DNA of 64,000 nucleotides. Source: Euryodendron excelsum (lineage: Eukaryota; Streptophyta; Magnoliopsida; Ericales; Pentaphylacaceae). The notes below the pieces were generated by a model, which had not been told where the DNA came from, ran no database searches, and saw only the letters and a program-made list of their open reading frames with translations. Positions within the stretch are counted from its first letter, which is position 1, and every line of letters starts with the position of its first letter. Where the stretch lies: assembly GCA_033060915.1 (NCBI GenBank), contig CM065389.1:12650501-12714500 (forward strand). Direction: 5' to 3'. Made by a program: the position numbers and the translations under genes. This document shows, piece after piece, positions 1 through 11,160 of the stretch.

Positions 1-1176
1 TCTGATTTTTACTAAATTTGTCACCCTTGGTAACAGAAACATCCCTAGGTCTACAATTCTCATATTAAACCTCTCAAGCACACGATTGATGTATCTTTTC
101 TGAGATATCCCCAACACACCACGAAATCTTATCACGAATGATCTTAATGCCTAAAACAAAAGAGGCCTCTCCAAGATCTTTCATGTCGAAGGTGTTGGAT
201 AACAGCATCTTAGTCTGATGCAAAAAACTCAATTCACTGCTCACAAGTAGGATATCATCAATATAAAAAAACAAGAAAAATAAATTTCCTCCCACTAACC
301 TTGAGATATATGCATTGATCAACCTTGTTCTCCAGAAAACCCAAAGGAGTGATAATCTCATCAAATTTTAAGTACTATTGGTGCGATGCTTGCTTCAAGC
401 CATAGATGGATTTCTATAGTTTGTGCACTATGTCCTCTTTTCCCTTTACCATGAAACCCTCAGGCTACGCCATATAAATCTCCTCATTAAGGCCATTATT
501 CAGAAAAGTAGTCTTGACATTCATCTGATGAAGCTCTAAGTCATAATGAGCCACTAGAGCCATGATAATTCTGAATGAGTCCTTAGATGGAACAAGAGAA
601 AAAAGTTTCATTATAATCAATACCTTCCTTCTGAGTGAACCCCTGAGCAACCAATTTAGCCTTGAAATGCTCAACTCGCCCATTAAAGTTCTTATTGGTT
701 TTAAACACCCATTTGCAACCAATGAGCTTATAGCCAACTGGAAGATCAACAAGCTCTCATACTCCATTTCGTGCTATGGATTACATCTTATCTGTCATTG
801 CATCCATCCACATGCTGGACTGAGGACTCGAGATAGCACTGGTATAGGTCACTAGACCAACCACATGACCCACATCAAAATCACTTTCTCCAAGATACAC
901 AACAAAATCATCTAAAATGGTAGGTATCCTCTGTCTCACAACTATTAGAACAAGCTCAATAGAATCTGGAGCATTAGGTATGGCTATATCAATCCCCAAC
1001 TGCTCATGATCAACAACCTCAACAGGTATAGGCACAATACTATGCTGGATGGCAAGCAAGGGAATATGCATCACCTTGCTAGGCCTATCCTCATCAATGT
1101 ACAGTGACATCTCCAAATCAGCAGTATGAAGCTCCAAGAACTTAACTTTTTGAGATTCAATAATCCTTGCACCCAA
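1..1176 (-). pseudogene. copia polyprotein: integrase-RT linker and reverse transcriptase
   Basis: Translated on the minus strand, 781-1176 matches the linker before copia RT (conserved 'SSPQSSMWMDAM'). 465-767 holds RT motifs 'LHQMNVKTTFLN' and 'LNEEIYMA'. 74-364 holds the catalytic box as FYIDDILL and the downstream 'MKDLGEASFVLGIKI' motif. Between them, near 364-465, the conserved 'SIYGLKQAS' block is present but preceded by an in-frame stop. The usual copia YVDD box reads YIDD here, which keeps both aspartates. The sequence continues to base 1 in coding register, so RNase H would lie outside the window. Several stops separate the pieces, so the gene is non-functional. The assignment is secure from motif order. 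Confidence 0.88.
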
Positions 1177-1211
1177 TGTAAGACAATAGAACTTGTATCC
1201 CTTAGAATGAT

Positions 1212-2164
1212 CTAGATACCCAATGAAATAACAATGAGTGGTCCTGAGGTTGGTTTTTCTCTCAAAAGGATTATAAATCCTAACCTCTGCCGGACAACCC
1301 CAAACACGAAAATGATTAAGACTAGGTTTCTACCAATCCACAATTCAAAAGAAGTTTTAGAAACAAACTTGCTAGGAACCTTATTGAGAATATATAAGGC
1401 AGACTTAATGGCATCACCCCAAAGATACAAAAGAAAATTACTACAACTCATCATATCCTTAAGTGTGCGATTAAACCTTTCGGCTATACCATTTTGTTCA
1501 GGACTACCAGACATAGTATATTAGGCAATAATCCCACAGCCTTATAAATATTTGGCAAACAATGCCATATGCTGCCTAGTGGCATCATATCTGCCATAAT
1601 ACTCACCACCACAATTAGACCTAACAACCTTAGTCCTTTTGATCAATTGGTTCTCTACCTCTGTTTTAAAATTTTTAAACTTTGCCAGTGCATCAAATTC
1701 TTTTTAATTTGGTAAACATAACCATAATGATAGAAATCATCAATAAAGGTCAGAAAATATTTATTTTCACAAAATGTCGGAGAATAAGGTCCACTAATAT
1801 CAGTGTGTATGACCTCTAAAAGATCACTACTCTGTGTTGCACTTTTTTTCTTGGTCTTGGTCAATTTTTCACGAATACAATTAACACAAGTGTCTCGGTC
1901 TCTAAAATCAAGTGGTATAAGAATGTCATCTTTAATTAGCCTTTGAATTCTTTCTTTAGAAATGTGACCTAGATGCTTATACCATAACATGAAAGACTGG
2001 TCTTTTATTTTAGATCTCTTGGACACACTATTTTCAATATGGAATGAGGCATACTCGATGTTTTGTATCCACTTCGTATAATTTGAGCCATTTAACAACA
2101 TAACTGTCATAGTATTATTGTTAACTGCTAAAAAAACTATACATGAAAACATAAGATGCAACAA
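1212..2164 (-). pseudogene. copia polyprotein: GAG-pre-integrase and integrase
   Basis: On the minus strand the upstream end (toward 2164) has the GAG-pre-integrase signature 'LWYKHLGHISKERIQRL', followed by the zinc-binding CVNCI pair and 'IHTDISGPYSPTF', which carries the first catalytic aspartate. 'FLTFIDDF' follows. Then the frame breaks near 1655. The segment 1212-1514 resumes with 'GSPEQNGIAERFNRTLKDMM', which carries the catalytic glutamate. The middle catalytic aspartate block is not in an open frame. The protein would join viral cDNA to host DNA; this copy cannot be made because of the breaks. No protease or gag zinc knuckle is recognisable upstream. Confidence 0.88.
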
Positions 2165-3780
2165 ATTAGTTAAATGAGAAAAACAAACAATCCTTATATG
2201 CTTTAAACGTAATCAAGCATAAATAATAGGGTAGTCAAGTGCATCATTGCTATCGCCCTTTGGACAGAGAGTGCAACATGCTATGGGATCCCTTTCAGCT
2301 AATCACCAAATGAGAATGCCAAAGTATTTAACAAGTTAGTCCCCTTTAGGTAGACAAAATCTCTTAAAAACCAAACATTCTAGGGTCAGTTACTGAATAT
2401 CATCCGTGCCATTAAAATAGGCAATAACCTCCTTTGGGCAGATGATTGCATGCAATAATACGATGAATACAGTCATATAATATATTAGATATCAATAGAT
2501 GTACTCCTTTGGGTAGTAGCGTCCACATCAATCCATTTCTCTTTATTATGACATCATTTTGTTTAAATTTTCCTTTGTTATTTCTAGCATTCCTGAACTA
2601 GATATGCTTGCAATCACATCCTTATAAGCATTTGTATAACCGAACATGCCCAGTGATCCCATAAACAACATATATATTACCCAAACCATGTATAAAATTT
2701 ACGTTGCAAAAAATACATAGAATGATGATTTTGGCTCTTTAGCGATGATTATGAAATGGAGAACAATTCAAAAAAGAGTATCCAAAAAGAGTACTTATCA
2801 CCATTAAGTTCATTAGGATGTAAACAGGTTATCCATAGAAAATCACCCAAGAATTATGTATGTTTTTCAAGAAAACACATAAATACACTTAAAACAAGCC
2901 TAAAATGAAATCTAAAAGGAAATAACCATATATCCATCTTAAAATGGAGAGAGTACAGTATGCCACGATGTTCAAATTTTCAAAAAAAAATGTTACCCTT
3001 GAAAAATCATGCAAAAAATTGCACACGATTTTTGAAAAATTATGACATTGAGCACAAAATTGAGCCTAAATTAACTTTAAAAAATGAGTATAGACTTTAG
3101 GAGTGGAACTTTAGAGAGTACATATTACCTTCAGGTTTAGAAGGTCGTCAAAATTTTTTGCACTTTTTTTAAGATATTACACAATTAAGCTAAAAATAGG
3201 CCTAAATCAACTTTTCAAAGGAGAGTATGAACTTTAGAAGTCAAACTAAGGAGAGTGCGCATTATCAAGTTGTTCACAAGGTCCAAAATCGGCTTTCCAC
3301 AAAAGGCAATAAAAATATTATGCACCATTTTTGAGATTTGCAAAATTAAGCACAAATTAGGCCTAAATAATTATCCAAGAGTTAGGACCGAGAGTATAAA
3401 TTGTAGAAACCAAACTAGTGAGAGCACATGAGACCATGACATTTATAACATGCCTATATGTTTTCTAAAAAAAAAAGCAGTTTTAAAAAAGTAACATTTT
3501 TGCAACAATTTATGCAATCAAATATGGTTTTCAACCAAAACAAAAGTCAAGGAACACGATTTTGACAATTTGAAGCTCAAAAAAATGAAGTTTTAACGGG
3601 TTTTTATGAACCCCAAAATCAACAACGGCGGCTAAGGTTTGAAAATATACCAAAACTTGAAATTTGTTACACGATACACACTCAAATATGTTCTAATACA
3701 ATTCAGAACAATCAATATATGACATTACATAAGAATCGTGCATCAAAACATGGATTTTCAAACTTCTCAACAAAATTTTT
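2165..3780 (-). other. internal region of the copia element, no gag recognisable
   Basis: About 1.6 kb lies where gag and protease should be. I find no long open frame, no zinc knuckle and no protease DSG motif on either strand. The stretch 2260-2520 has three short echoes of a 'cctttggg(c/t)ag' phrase followed by diverged sequence. 2930-3480 has repeated phrases around 'gagagtacatattac' and 'ttgcacgatttttgaa'. Either gag has decayed beyond recognition or it was replaced. Confidence 0.45.
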
Positions 3781-4206
3781 GATTTTGGGCACAAAACTTT
3801 AAGTCGATAGATCTCTCTCTATGGTTTGAATTAGAACACGTGCCATATATAAAAAAAAATTTGTTTCTAGAGGAACAAAAGCCCCTTATTCATTTTCAGA
3901 AAAGAGTCATCTATTTTTCAGATTAAATCATTCAAGATCTCGGGTTTAAACTTGAAAAATCAAGAATGATTTTGGGTACTCTCTCTACAGTTTGAATTAG
4001 AACACGTGCCATATATCAAAATTTTTCTTGTTCTGAAAGGAACAAAAGCCTCTTATCTGTTTTCAGAAAAGAGTCATTTATTGTTCAGATTAAATCATTT
4101 AAGATCTTGGGTTTAAACTTAAAAAATAAAGAATGATTTTGGGCACAAAACTTTAAATCGATGGATTCTCTCTACAGTTTAAATTAGAAAACGTGCCATG
4201 ATACCA
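3781..4206 (-). repeat. tandem repeat in the copia leader, next to the primer site
   Basis: Two and a half direct copies start at 3781, 3968 and 4135 (periods 187 and 167 bp). Each begins 'gattttgggcac' or close to it and contains 'acgtgccat'. The first two copies carry a CACGTG palindrome (G-box core). The third, partial copy runs straight into the primer-binding site, so the earlier units contain degenerate echoes of that site. Confidence 0.75.
4192..4206 (-). promoter_or_regulatory. primer-binding site (initiator Met tRNA type)
   Basis: On the minus strand, just inside the 5' LTR, the sequence reads TGGTATCATGGCACG. The first eight bases match the usual plant copia primer site for initiator methionine tRNA (TGGTATCAGAGC); the next bases diverge. 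Its position two bases from the LTR end supports the call. Confidence 0.7.
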
Positions 4207-4208
4207 AA

Positions 4209-4628
4209 TGTAATATTCATAATAAACATGTATATGAATATCGAAACATAAATACATGTATTTGAGAGTGCGAAAGCGTACCCATTTGGTCCATGATCTT
4301 GAATACGAAGAGAAGCAATCTCAAATCCGGTAATCAAACTCCAAGTTGGCTATATGTCTTGCAGTCAATCTTGGAAAGAGAGGAGACTTAGCTTTTATAT
4401 ATTGAAACCATAATGGACCCTCCCATAAAGGGATCCCAAATAGGTTCTGTAAGCCCACACTAACCGTCCAACCACATAAAATAACCAATAGGTCCACACA
4501 AGCCCAATCCACATAGATCACCTCTTTATTGGGCCTATTCTGTGTGTCTCAACTTAACTTGAGTTTAAACCATTTTTATTAAAACTAAAATCAATTAATA
4601 AGTATGCTTAACATAGAAAATTCTAACA
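4209..4628 (-). repeat. 5' LTR of the minus-strand copia element
   Basis: A 420 bp LTR. In element orientation it starts TGTTAGAATTTTC and ends GAATATTACA, giving the TG...CA ends expected of an LTR, with a short imperfect inverted repeat. The primer-binding site lies directly inside it. No second LTR is in the window for comparison. Open frames inside it are chance frames. Confidence 0.8.
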
Positions 4629-4764
4629 TCAAAAGGTAGGGGTCAGGGAACAGGATGTGGCTTTCGTAGACTTAGAAGAGGCTATGGTGGTGGGGATATG
4701 CAACAAGAGTTGGGTGGTTACAATGACTATGGTGGATCAGGGGCACCACCTGCTCAAGGCCGTG
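4629..4764 (+). CDS. penultimate exon of a Gly/Arg-rich, probably Alba-family protein (partial)
   Basis: The frame encodes a Gly/Arg/Tyr-rich segment with 'GYGGGDMQQELGGYNDYGG' and 'PPAQGRG', typical of the C-terminal RGG tail of plant Alba-domain DNA/RNA-binding proteins. The exon ends at a strong donor (G then GTAAGC at 4765), and its phase fits exactly the exon at 19714-19766. The upstream end is the copia LTR at 4628, with no good splice acceptor between, so the LTR may sit inside the exon. The Alba domain itself would lie left of the window. The family name rests on tail composition only; other RGG proteins are possible. If the gene is expressed, its last intron has grown to about 15 kb. 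Confidence 0.6.
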
Positions 4765-5109
4765 GTAAGCGCATATAATTTTGTCTTACCAATTATTTTT
4801 TTGCTGCTTGATTTAAAATTGATGTTCAACTAGTAAACAAATGCCTAATTAGATGTTAGAAACTTAATACTCATACACAAGTGACCATTGTTATTGGCCT
4901 TTTCTAAGCTTGTTGTGGGTGGAATTTCTTGTAAGTTGCAGTTGGAATTAATTGCATACATATATCTGTGTTGTATATACTTATAAAAAAAAATTAACTT
5001 TTAGAATTTTTTTTCCCTATCTCAAATATATTACTAGAAATTGGTCTACCTTTCTTGAAGACAATTTACTTTGTCATAGTGCACCTTGCGATGGTTTCTT
5101 TATTGTTTC
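4765..5109 (+). other. intron of the Alba-like gene, left part
   Basis: AT-rich sequence from the GTAAGC donor to the SIRE element. It holds no repeats or open frames of note. The last five bases (5105-5109, gtttc) are the left target duplication of the element; the right copy is ttttc at 18860-18864. Confidence 0.55.
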
Positions 5110-6035
5110 TGTAAGATTATGTAATTGGCTAAATTTCATGACAAGTCATGTTTGATGTAATATGGGAATTTGAGTTATCAATCACAAGCATTGGAAGGGA
5201 TTTCAAGTTTATTCATGCAAGTTCGTGCTAAGAGTCTTGTGTGATACATATTGGCTGTTGAAGGGGACTATGAGGGATGTCGATGGATTTTAAGGGATCT
5301 TGAGGGCAAAAACAATGTGTTGGTTGCATAACAAGACCTCGCAAGATCTTCGACGGATGTCACAAGACTTGGAGGGCAAAAACAGTGAGCATGTTAAAAT
5401 TTGGAATTGAGCTCGTGGGATCTCTCGGGATCGAGATGCACTTCACGGGGTCTCAAGGGATCAAGCTCCGCGAGATCTGAATTCTTGAGAATCGCGCCGC
5501 TAGGATTTTTGTGCCGATTTAAAGACCAGAACACATCCCCAAACCTGATCTGAGCCGCCACTATCAAAAACACCTTAAGACAAGTATTTCCTACCTTCTA
5601 AGAAGCTCAGAAATAGATCTTAGCAACAATCTTCTTCAATCCAATTGAAGAAATCAAGAGTCTTGAATGAGTTTAAGGCGTAAAATCTGTTCTAAGGGGA
5701 TTTGAACGGTGGTCAAGCACAGAGACGGTGAATCGTGGATATAAGGAATGTCAAGACAATCATTAGATCTAGAAGTTGATAGAATTTGATTATAAAGAGT
5801 CTTATAATCGTCTAAATTACAATTGATAGTGTATGATCTTAGTTCGACAAAGGAGACACATGATTTTTCTCCTATTTAAGGGTTTTCATGGCAAAGACTG
5901 ATGTGTTCTTGATTGAATGGTTTGTTCTCTTTTGTGTCTTGGTATGTACAATATTGCTTATTGCCACAACATCTTGAACCAATCTAGTAGGGTTTAGTCT
6001 CTTGGACAAAACATAGACAAATGTTAGGTTTTCTA
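5110..6035 (+). repeat. 5' LTR of the SIRE-type element
   Basis: A 926 bp direct repeat of 17929-18859. It begins TGTAAGATTAT and ends about two bases before the primer site. The shared core at 5150-5280 matches the 3' LTR with scattered substitutions and small indels, which points to an old insertion. It contains a run of 'gatct'-rich phrases around 5330-5470 shared with the 3' copy. The terminal CA has mutated to TA here. Confidence 0.88.
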
Positions 6036-6037
6036 AT

Positions 6038-6052
6038 TGGTGTCAGAGTGGG
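6038..6052 (+). promoter_or_regulatory. primer-binding site of the SIRE-type element
   Basis: The sequence TGGTGTCAGAGTGG just inside the 5' LTR resembles the initiator-Met primer site TGGTATCAGAG with one change (A to G). Position and sequence agree with copia elements. Confidence 0.75.
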
Positions 6053-6107
6053 ACACTCAAAATCGTTTTTGTTTTTTTAAAGAGTGAAGTCCAGTTTGCT
6101 TATATCT

Positions 6108-7800
6108 ATGGATTAGCCAAAGGAAGGTAGTTCTACCTCTCGACCTCCTTTGCTTGATGGGACAAACTATCCTTATTGGAAAGCCAAAATGAGAGTTTGC
6201 CTTAAGTCTATAAATGAATGTGTATGGCAAGCAGTGGTTAATGGCTGGACTCCACCCACAGTCACAGCCGGTGACGTGACTACCTGAAAAGCTATTAGAG
6301 CTTGGGATAGGATTGATTATGAGGATTGTGGATGGAATAGTAAAGCTATGAATGCTATCTTTAATGGGGTCACAACTGAGGAGTTTCGTAGAATCTCACC
6401 TTGTGAACTCGCTAAAGAGGCTTGGGACATTTTACAGATCACCCACGAGGGTACTACTACTGTAAAAGTTGCTAAGCCTTAGCGATAACAACTGCGTTTG
6501 AAACTTTGATAATGAAAGACGATGAAACATTTGATTAATTTTATTTTAAACTAAGTGATATCATCAACTCAAGTTTCAACCTTGGTGAACAAATCTCATC
6601 TGCAAAAATTATTCAAAAAATCCTGAGGTCTTTACCTAAAAGATTTCAAGCCAAGGTTACAACCATAGAGGAAAGTAAGGATGTTGATGCCTTGAAAGGT
6701 GAGGACTTAGTGGGATCCTTGCAAACCATTGAAGTAAATTTTTGTCAACCTAGAAAGAATAAATGTATTGCCTTAAACTCCATTAAAGAAAGATCTAATG
6801 AGGCAGATGATAGTGATTCTGATATGGGTATCGAGAAGATGGCCTTGTTTGTCAAAAAGTTTAAATTTTTTTCAATAAACAACAACAAGATCAATCTTCC
6901 TCATTAGATAAAGTTAAAGGAAAACCTTTTGACAAAATGAAGTTTGTAAGGAAGTCCTCTGATAAGTCTGGCCAAAAACAATGCTTCGAATGTCATGACT
7001 TTGGGCATATTGCTACAGATTACTCAAACAAAAAAAAAAAAATAAAGGAATTAGAGTTTTGACAGTCACATGAAGTGATTCCGAGAAGGAAGAGGAGTCG
7101 AAAAGTGATGATGAATCTGAGAACTTCACAGCATTTATGGCATCAGCTTCTGAGTTAATCGAGGCTATATCTAAGGTCCTTGAAATGGAAAAATCTGATG
7201 AATCATATAGTACAGTAAGATCTCTCAAAGAAAATGAGGATGAATTAGATGATGAAGATAAAAATGAACTACAGCGAGCATATGATCAATGTATAAGCAG
7301 TCGTACAAGCTTACCAATGTGAATGTCAAACTAGGTAAGAAGTTGAAAAAGGCTCTAGAAGAAGTTGACTCCTTAAAAAGGGTGAATGTCGATGCTCAAG
7401 CCGAAATCAATCAGTTGAAGAAACATCGAACAACCCTAATTGAAAAGGTGAAGTTTTTTGAGAAGGATGCATTCGAGAGAGATAGTTTTATGAAGGCTCT
7501 TGAAGAAAAAATTCTAAAACTCGAAGTTGATCTTGCTAAGTCTAATCTGACATTCAAGAAGTAAAAGGCAAGTGCATCCACGGTAGAGAAAGTGTACTTG
7601 AATCAGAAACATTCTTGGGATACACGTGGTATTGGGTATAAGGCTAAACCATTCAAGTTAAAGCAACACCAATACAGTAAGCCCATCAAATTTGTTCCTG
7701 AAGAAAGGTACAATACTCGATAAAATCAAGGTAATTCTTCTTATTTTGTACCTATTTGTCACCACTATGGTATAAGAGGTCACATTAAGCCATAATGTCA
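6108..7800 (+). pseudogene. gag of the SIRE-type element, broken
   Basis: Starts at ATG 6108 but has a stop at codon 3. The N-terminal block 'RPPLLDGTNYPYWKAKM' and 'NGWTPPT' is the copia gag (UBN2-like) domain. 6560-6740 holds 'SLPKRFQAKVTTIEE'. A first zinc knuckle near 6980-7025 reads CFECHDFGHIATDY, with the last cysteine changed to tyrosine. A charged coiled coil follows (7289-7564). A second knuckle near 7760-7800 reads CHHYGIRGHIKP, then a stop, then CHK, so a cysteine and a residue are lost. Gag would coat element RNA; at least five stops and one frame change make this copy non-functional. Confidence 0.88.
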
Positions 7801-7804
7801 TAAA

Positions 7805-10800
7805 TTGTATGGATTACCTGCGGATTCTGTTCAAACTTGTAACTTTCAAAACTCAAGTAGATTATATAATGGTTGGATGTCTAATAAATTCCATAAGTTG
7901 GTTGAGCAAAAGAATTTTACTAATAAGAATTTTCAAAGACATGCTAAGCCTCAATACTATGAAAACTATATGGCAAGATCTGCGGTTAAACATACCTCAA
8001 GGAAAGGTCAAAAGCCTAACCGACAGTCTCTTTCGAAGCATCCAAGTGTTAATCCTAAGACTATATGGATAAGGAAAAATGACATGAGAGGTTATCCACA
8101 CTACCCTGAGGCTCACAGTTCTAATGTGTGGTATTTATATAGTGGCTGCTCAAGGCATATGTATGGCAATAAAGCTTATTTTGACACTGTGACTAAATGT
8201 GATGGAGGTTTAGTAACCTTTGGAGATGGCAGCACCTCCAGAGTTGTAGGTAATATAAAATCTCAAGGGTTACCAAACCTCAATGATGTACTGCTAGTTG
8301 AGGGCTTAAAGGCTAATCTTATAAGCATTAGTCAGTTATGTGACGCACAACATCAAGTACATGTTTTCAAAACTGAATGTTTTATTCTCTATAAAAAGGG
8401 TACTTGTGTTATGAAAGGTGTGCATACTCCTGAGAATTGCTATGGGATCACTTCAGAGAGTGGTATTACTTGCAATTCTACTAAACTAGATGAAACTGAG
8501 CTGTGGCATCAAAGACTGGTCATGTGAACTTTAATGACCTCTCTAGACTATCTAGTTTTGAACTCAACTGTGGAATTTCAAAACTTAAAAAAACCGCAAA
8601 CTGTGTTTATGGACCATACCAATTGGGGAAGCAAATTAAGTCCACACGTAAGAAAGTTAAGCATATTGCAACATCTAGACCTCTGGAACTTGTTCATATG
8701 AATCTTTTGGGTCCTATTCAAATAGAGAGTATTGGAGGAAAGAAATATATTTTTGTGGCTATAGACGATTTTTCTAGGTTTACCTGGGCTGATTTTATTC
8801 TAGAAAAATTTGACACCTTCTCCGTATTTAGAGCTTTATGTTTGAAAGTGCAGGCAGAGGAGGGCACAAAAATCAAATGCCTTTGCAGAATTCGTACAGA
8901 CCATGGTAAGGAATTTGAAAATTCTGAGTTTGCTAATTTTTGTGATGAGTAGGGCATAAAACATGAGTTCTCTGCTCCAAAGACACCACAAAAAAATGGT
9001 GTGGTGGAGAGAAAGAATAGAGTGATCCAAGAAATGGCCCAAGTAATGTTTCATGGTAAGAAGGTTCCACAGAAGTTCTGGGTTGAGGTGGTAAATACAA
9101 CATGCTACATTGCAAACCGAGTCTATCTGAGAGTTGGTACAAAATAGATGCCATATGAACTGTGGAAAGGTAAGAAGCCTAATGTTAAACACTTTCGAGT
9201 ATTTGGAAGCAAATGTTACATCCTGAGGGATGGAGAGCATTTGGATAAATTTGACACTCGAAGCGATTAAGGTAAATTTGTTGGATATTCCATTAATAGT
9301 AAAGCTTATCGTGTTTATAACTTGTGTACTTTTGCTATTATAGAATCGATAAATGTGGTTATTAATGATACTTTCATTCACACTAACGTTGCACTTGATG
9401 ATGACTGTGATTCAGATAGCGCACCTCCTAGAGATTTGGAAAAGGAGAACAACGAGAAGAAGGATGCTGCAGTGATCTCCATGAACAATTCCAAAGATGG
9501 ACATGACAGCATTCTAGAACCATCATCCAAAGTAAAACTAAATCATCCTTTGGATCAAGTGATTGGAAATATCATCGAACCAATGAAGACAAGGCATCAG
9601 GTAAAGAATGAGGTAAACTACTGATGATATACCTCTTCATTTTAACCTAAAAATGTGAAAGAAGTCTTGACTGATGAGCATTGGGTAACTGCTATGCATA
9701 AAGAGTTTTGTCATTAATTCGTGCGTAATGATGTTTGGACTCTTATGCCTAGACCCAATAATGTGAATATGATAAGTACCAAATGGATATTTAAGAATAA
9801 ATTTGATGAGTATGACACTATCACTAAAAATAAGGCAAGACTTGTAGCACAAATATACACTCAAATTGAAGAAATAGACTTTGATGAGACCTTTGCCCCT
9901 GTTACAAGGTTGGAGTTTGTTCGCATCTTACTTGCCATTACATGTTATCTAGGCTTTAGACTTCATCAGATGGATGTGAAGAGTGCTTTTCTAAATGTCA
10001 TTTTTCAAGAAGAAGCCTATGTTAAACAACCCAAAGGCTTTGAGGACCCTAAGCATCCTAACTATGTGTACAAGCTTAAGAAAGCTTTGTATGGGTTGAA
10101 ACAAGCTTCTTAAGCTTGGTATGAGAGATTGACTACTTTTTTGCTAGAGTCTGGCTTCTCTTGAGAGGGAGTTAATAGAACCCTGTTCATAAAGAAAGAA
10201 TCAAAACACTTTCTCATTGCTTAAATATATATGGATGACATTGTTATTGGTTTTACCTTTGAAAAGCTTGCTCATAATTTTTCTTAACATATGAAAAGTC
10301 AATTTGAAATGAGCATGATGGGTGAACTGAATTACTTTCTAGGTTTGCAAATTAAACAGATGGAACAAGGGATCTTTATCTCTCAGTCCAAATATACTAG
10401 AGACCTAGTGAAGAAATTTGGCATGAAATATACTAAGCATGCTAAGACTCCCATGAGTACTAGTCTTAAGCTTATTAAGGATGTTTCAGGCAAAGATGTT
10501 GATCAAACCTTGTATAGAAGCATGATTGGTTGTCTACTTTATTTAATTGTTAGTAGACCTGACATTGCATTTAGTGTTGGTGTTCGTGCTTGTTTCCATG
10601 CTTGTCCCAAAGAATCACACTTGTTTGTTGTTAAAAGAATCATTAAATATGTCAATGGTACTATTAGGCATGGTAGTTTATTTGTCTTGAACACTAATGC
10701 AGATATTGCAGGATATATTGATGTAGAATGGGCAGGGTTTGTTGATGATCGTAAGAGCACCTATGGTGGGTGATTTTATGTAGGTAATAACCGTGTTGCT

Positions 10801-11160
10801 TGGCATAGTAAAAAGTAGAATGCCATCTCTTCGTCCACTACTGAGGCAGAGTACAAGTTATTGCACTCAGCTTTTGTGGATGAAACATATGTTGTGTGAT
10901 TATAGCTTAGAATCGAATGTCATGACCTTGTTTTGTGACAACATGAGTGCGATTAGTATTTCTAAGAATCCTATCGAACATTCTGGCACCAAAAATATTG
11001 ACATTCAATATCACTGTATCCGTGAATTAGTTAAAAAGAAAGTCATCTCTCTAGAGCATATTTCCACTGAGAATTAACTTGCTGATCTCTTCACTAAACT
11101 CCTTGACACTCTTATATCTGAATTTTTACAAAAATCCCTAGAAGTGTGCTCTATCAAGTA
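7805..11160 (+). pseudogene. pol of the SIRE-type element (protease, integrase, RT, RNase H), broken
   Basis: Protease: near 8130-8170 the active site reads YSGCSRHM, so the catalytic Asp of DSG is Tyr. GAG-pre-integrase 'ELWHQRL' ends in a frameshift near 8518. Integrase follows: one zinc cysteine is replaced in 'CVYGPYQLGK'; the first catalytic Asp is Asn in 'VHMNLLGP'; 'RTDHGKEFEN' and 'QKNGVVERKN' keep the other two acidic residues. RT: 9721-10113 holds 'LHQMDVKSAFLN' and 'ALYGLKQAS'; the YMDD box near 10226 is intact but follows a stop. 10291-10773 and 10793-11077 give the connection and RNase H ('CDNMSAISISKNP'). About ten stops are scattered through. The family call is secure. Confidence 0.93.

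Larger units (their letters stand above)
1..4628 (-). mobile_element. Ty1/copia retrotransposon, 5' part, cut by window edge
   Basis: The element reads right to left: 5' LTR (4209-4628), a primer-binding site, a leader with tandem repeats, a region with no recognisable gag, then GAG-pre-integrase, integrase and reverse transcriptase running off the window start. The copia order (integrase before RT) is clear. The coding part is broken by stops and frame changes, so this copy is dead. The 3' LTR must lie left of base 1, so only one end can be inspected. The 5 bp after the LTR (4629-4633) would be one copy of the target duplication. The LTR lies directly against an exon of an Alba-like host gene. 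Confidence 0.9.
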
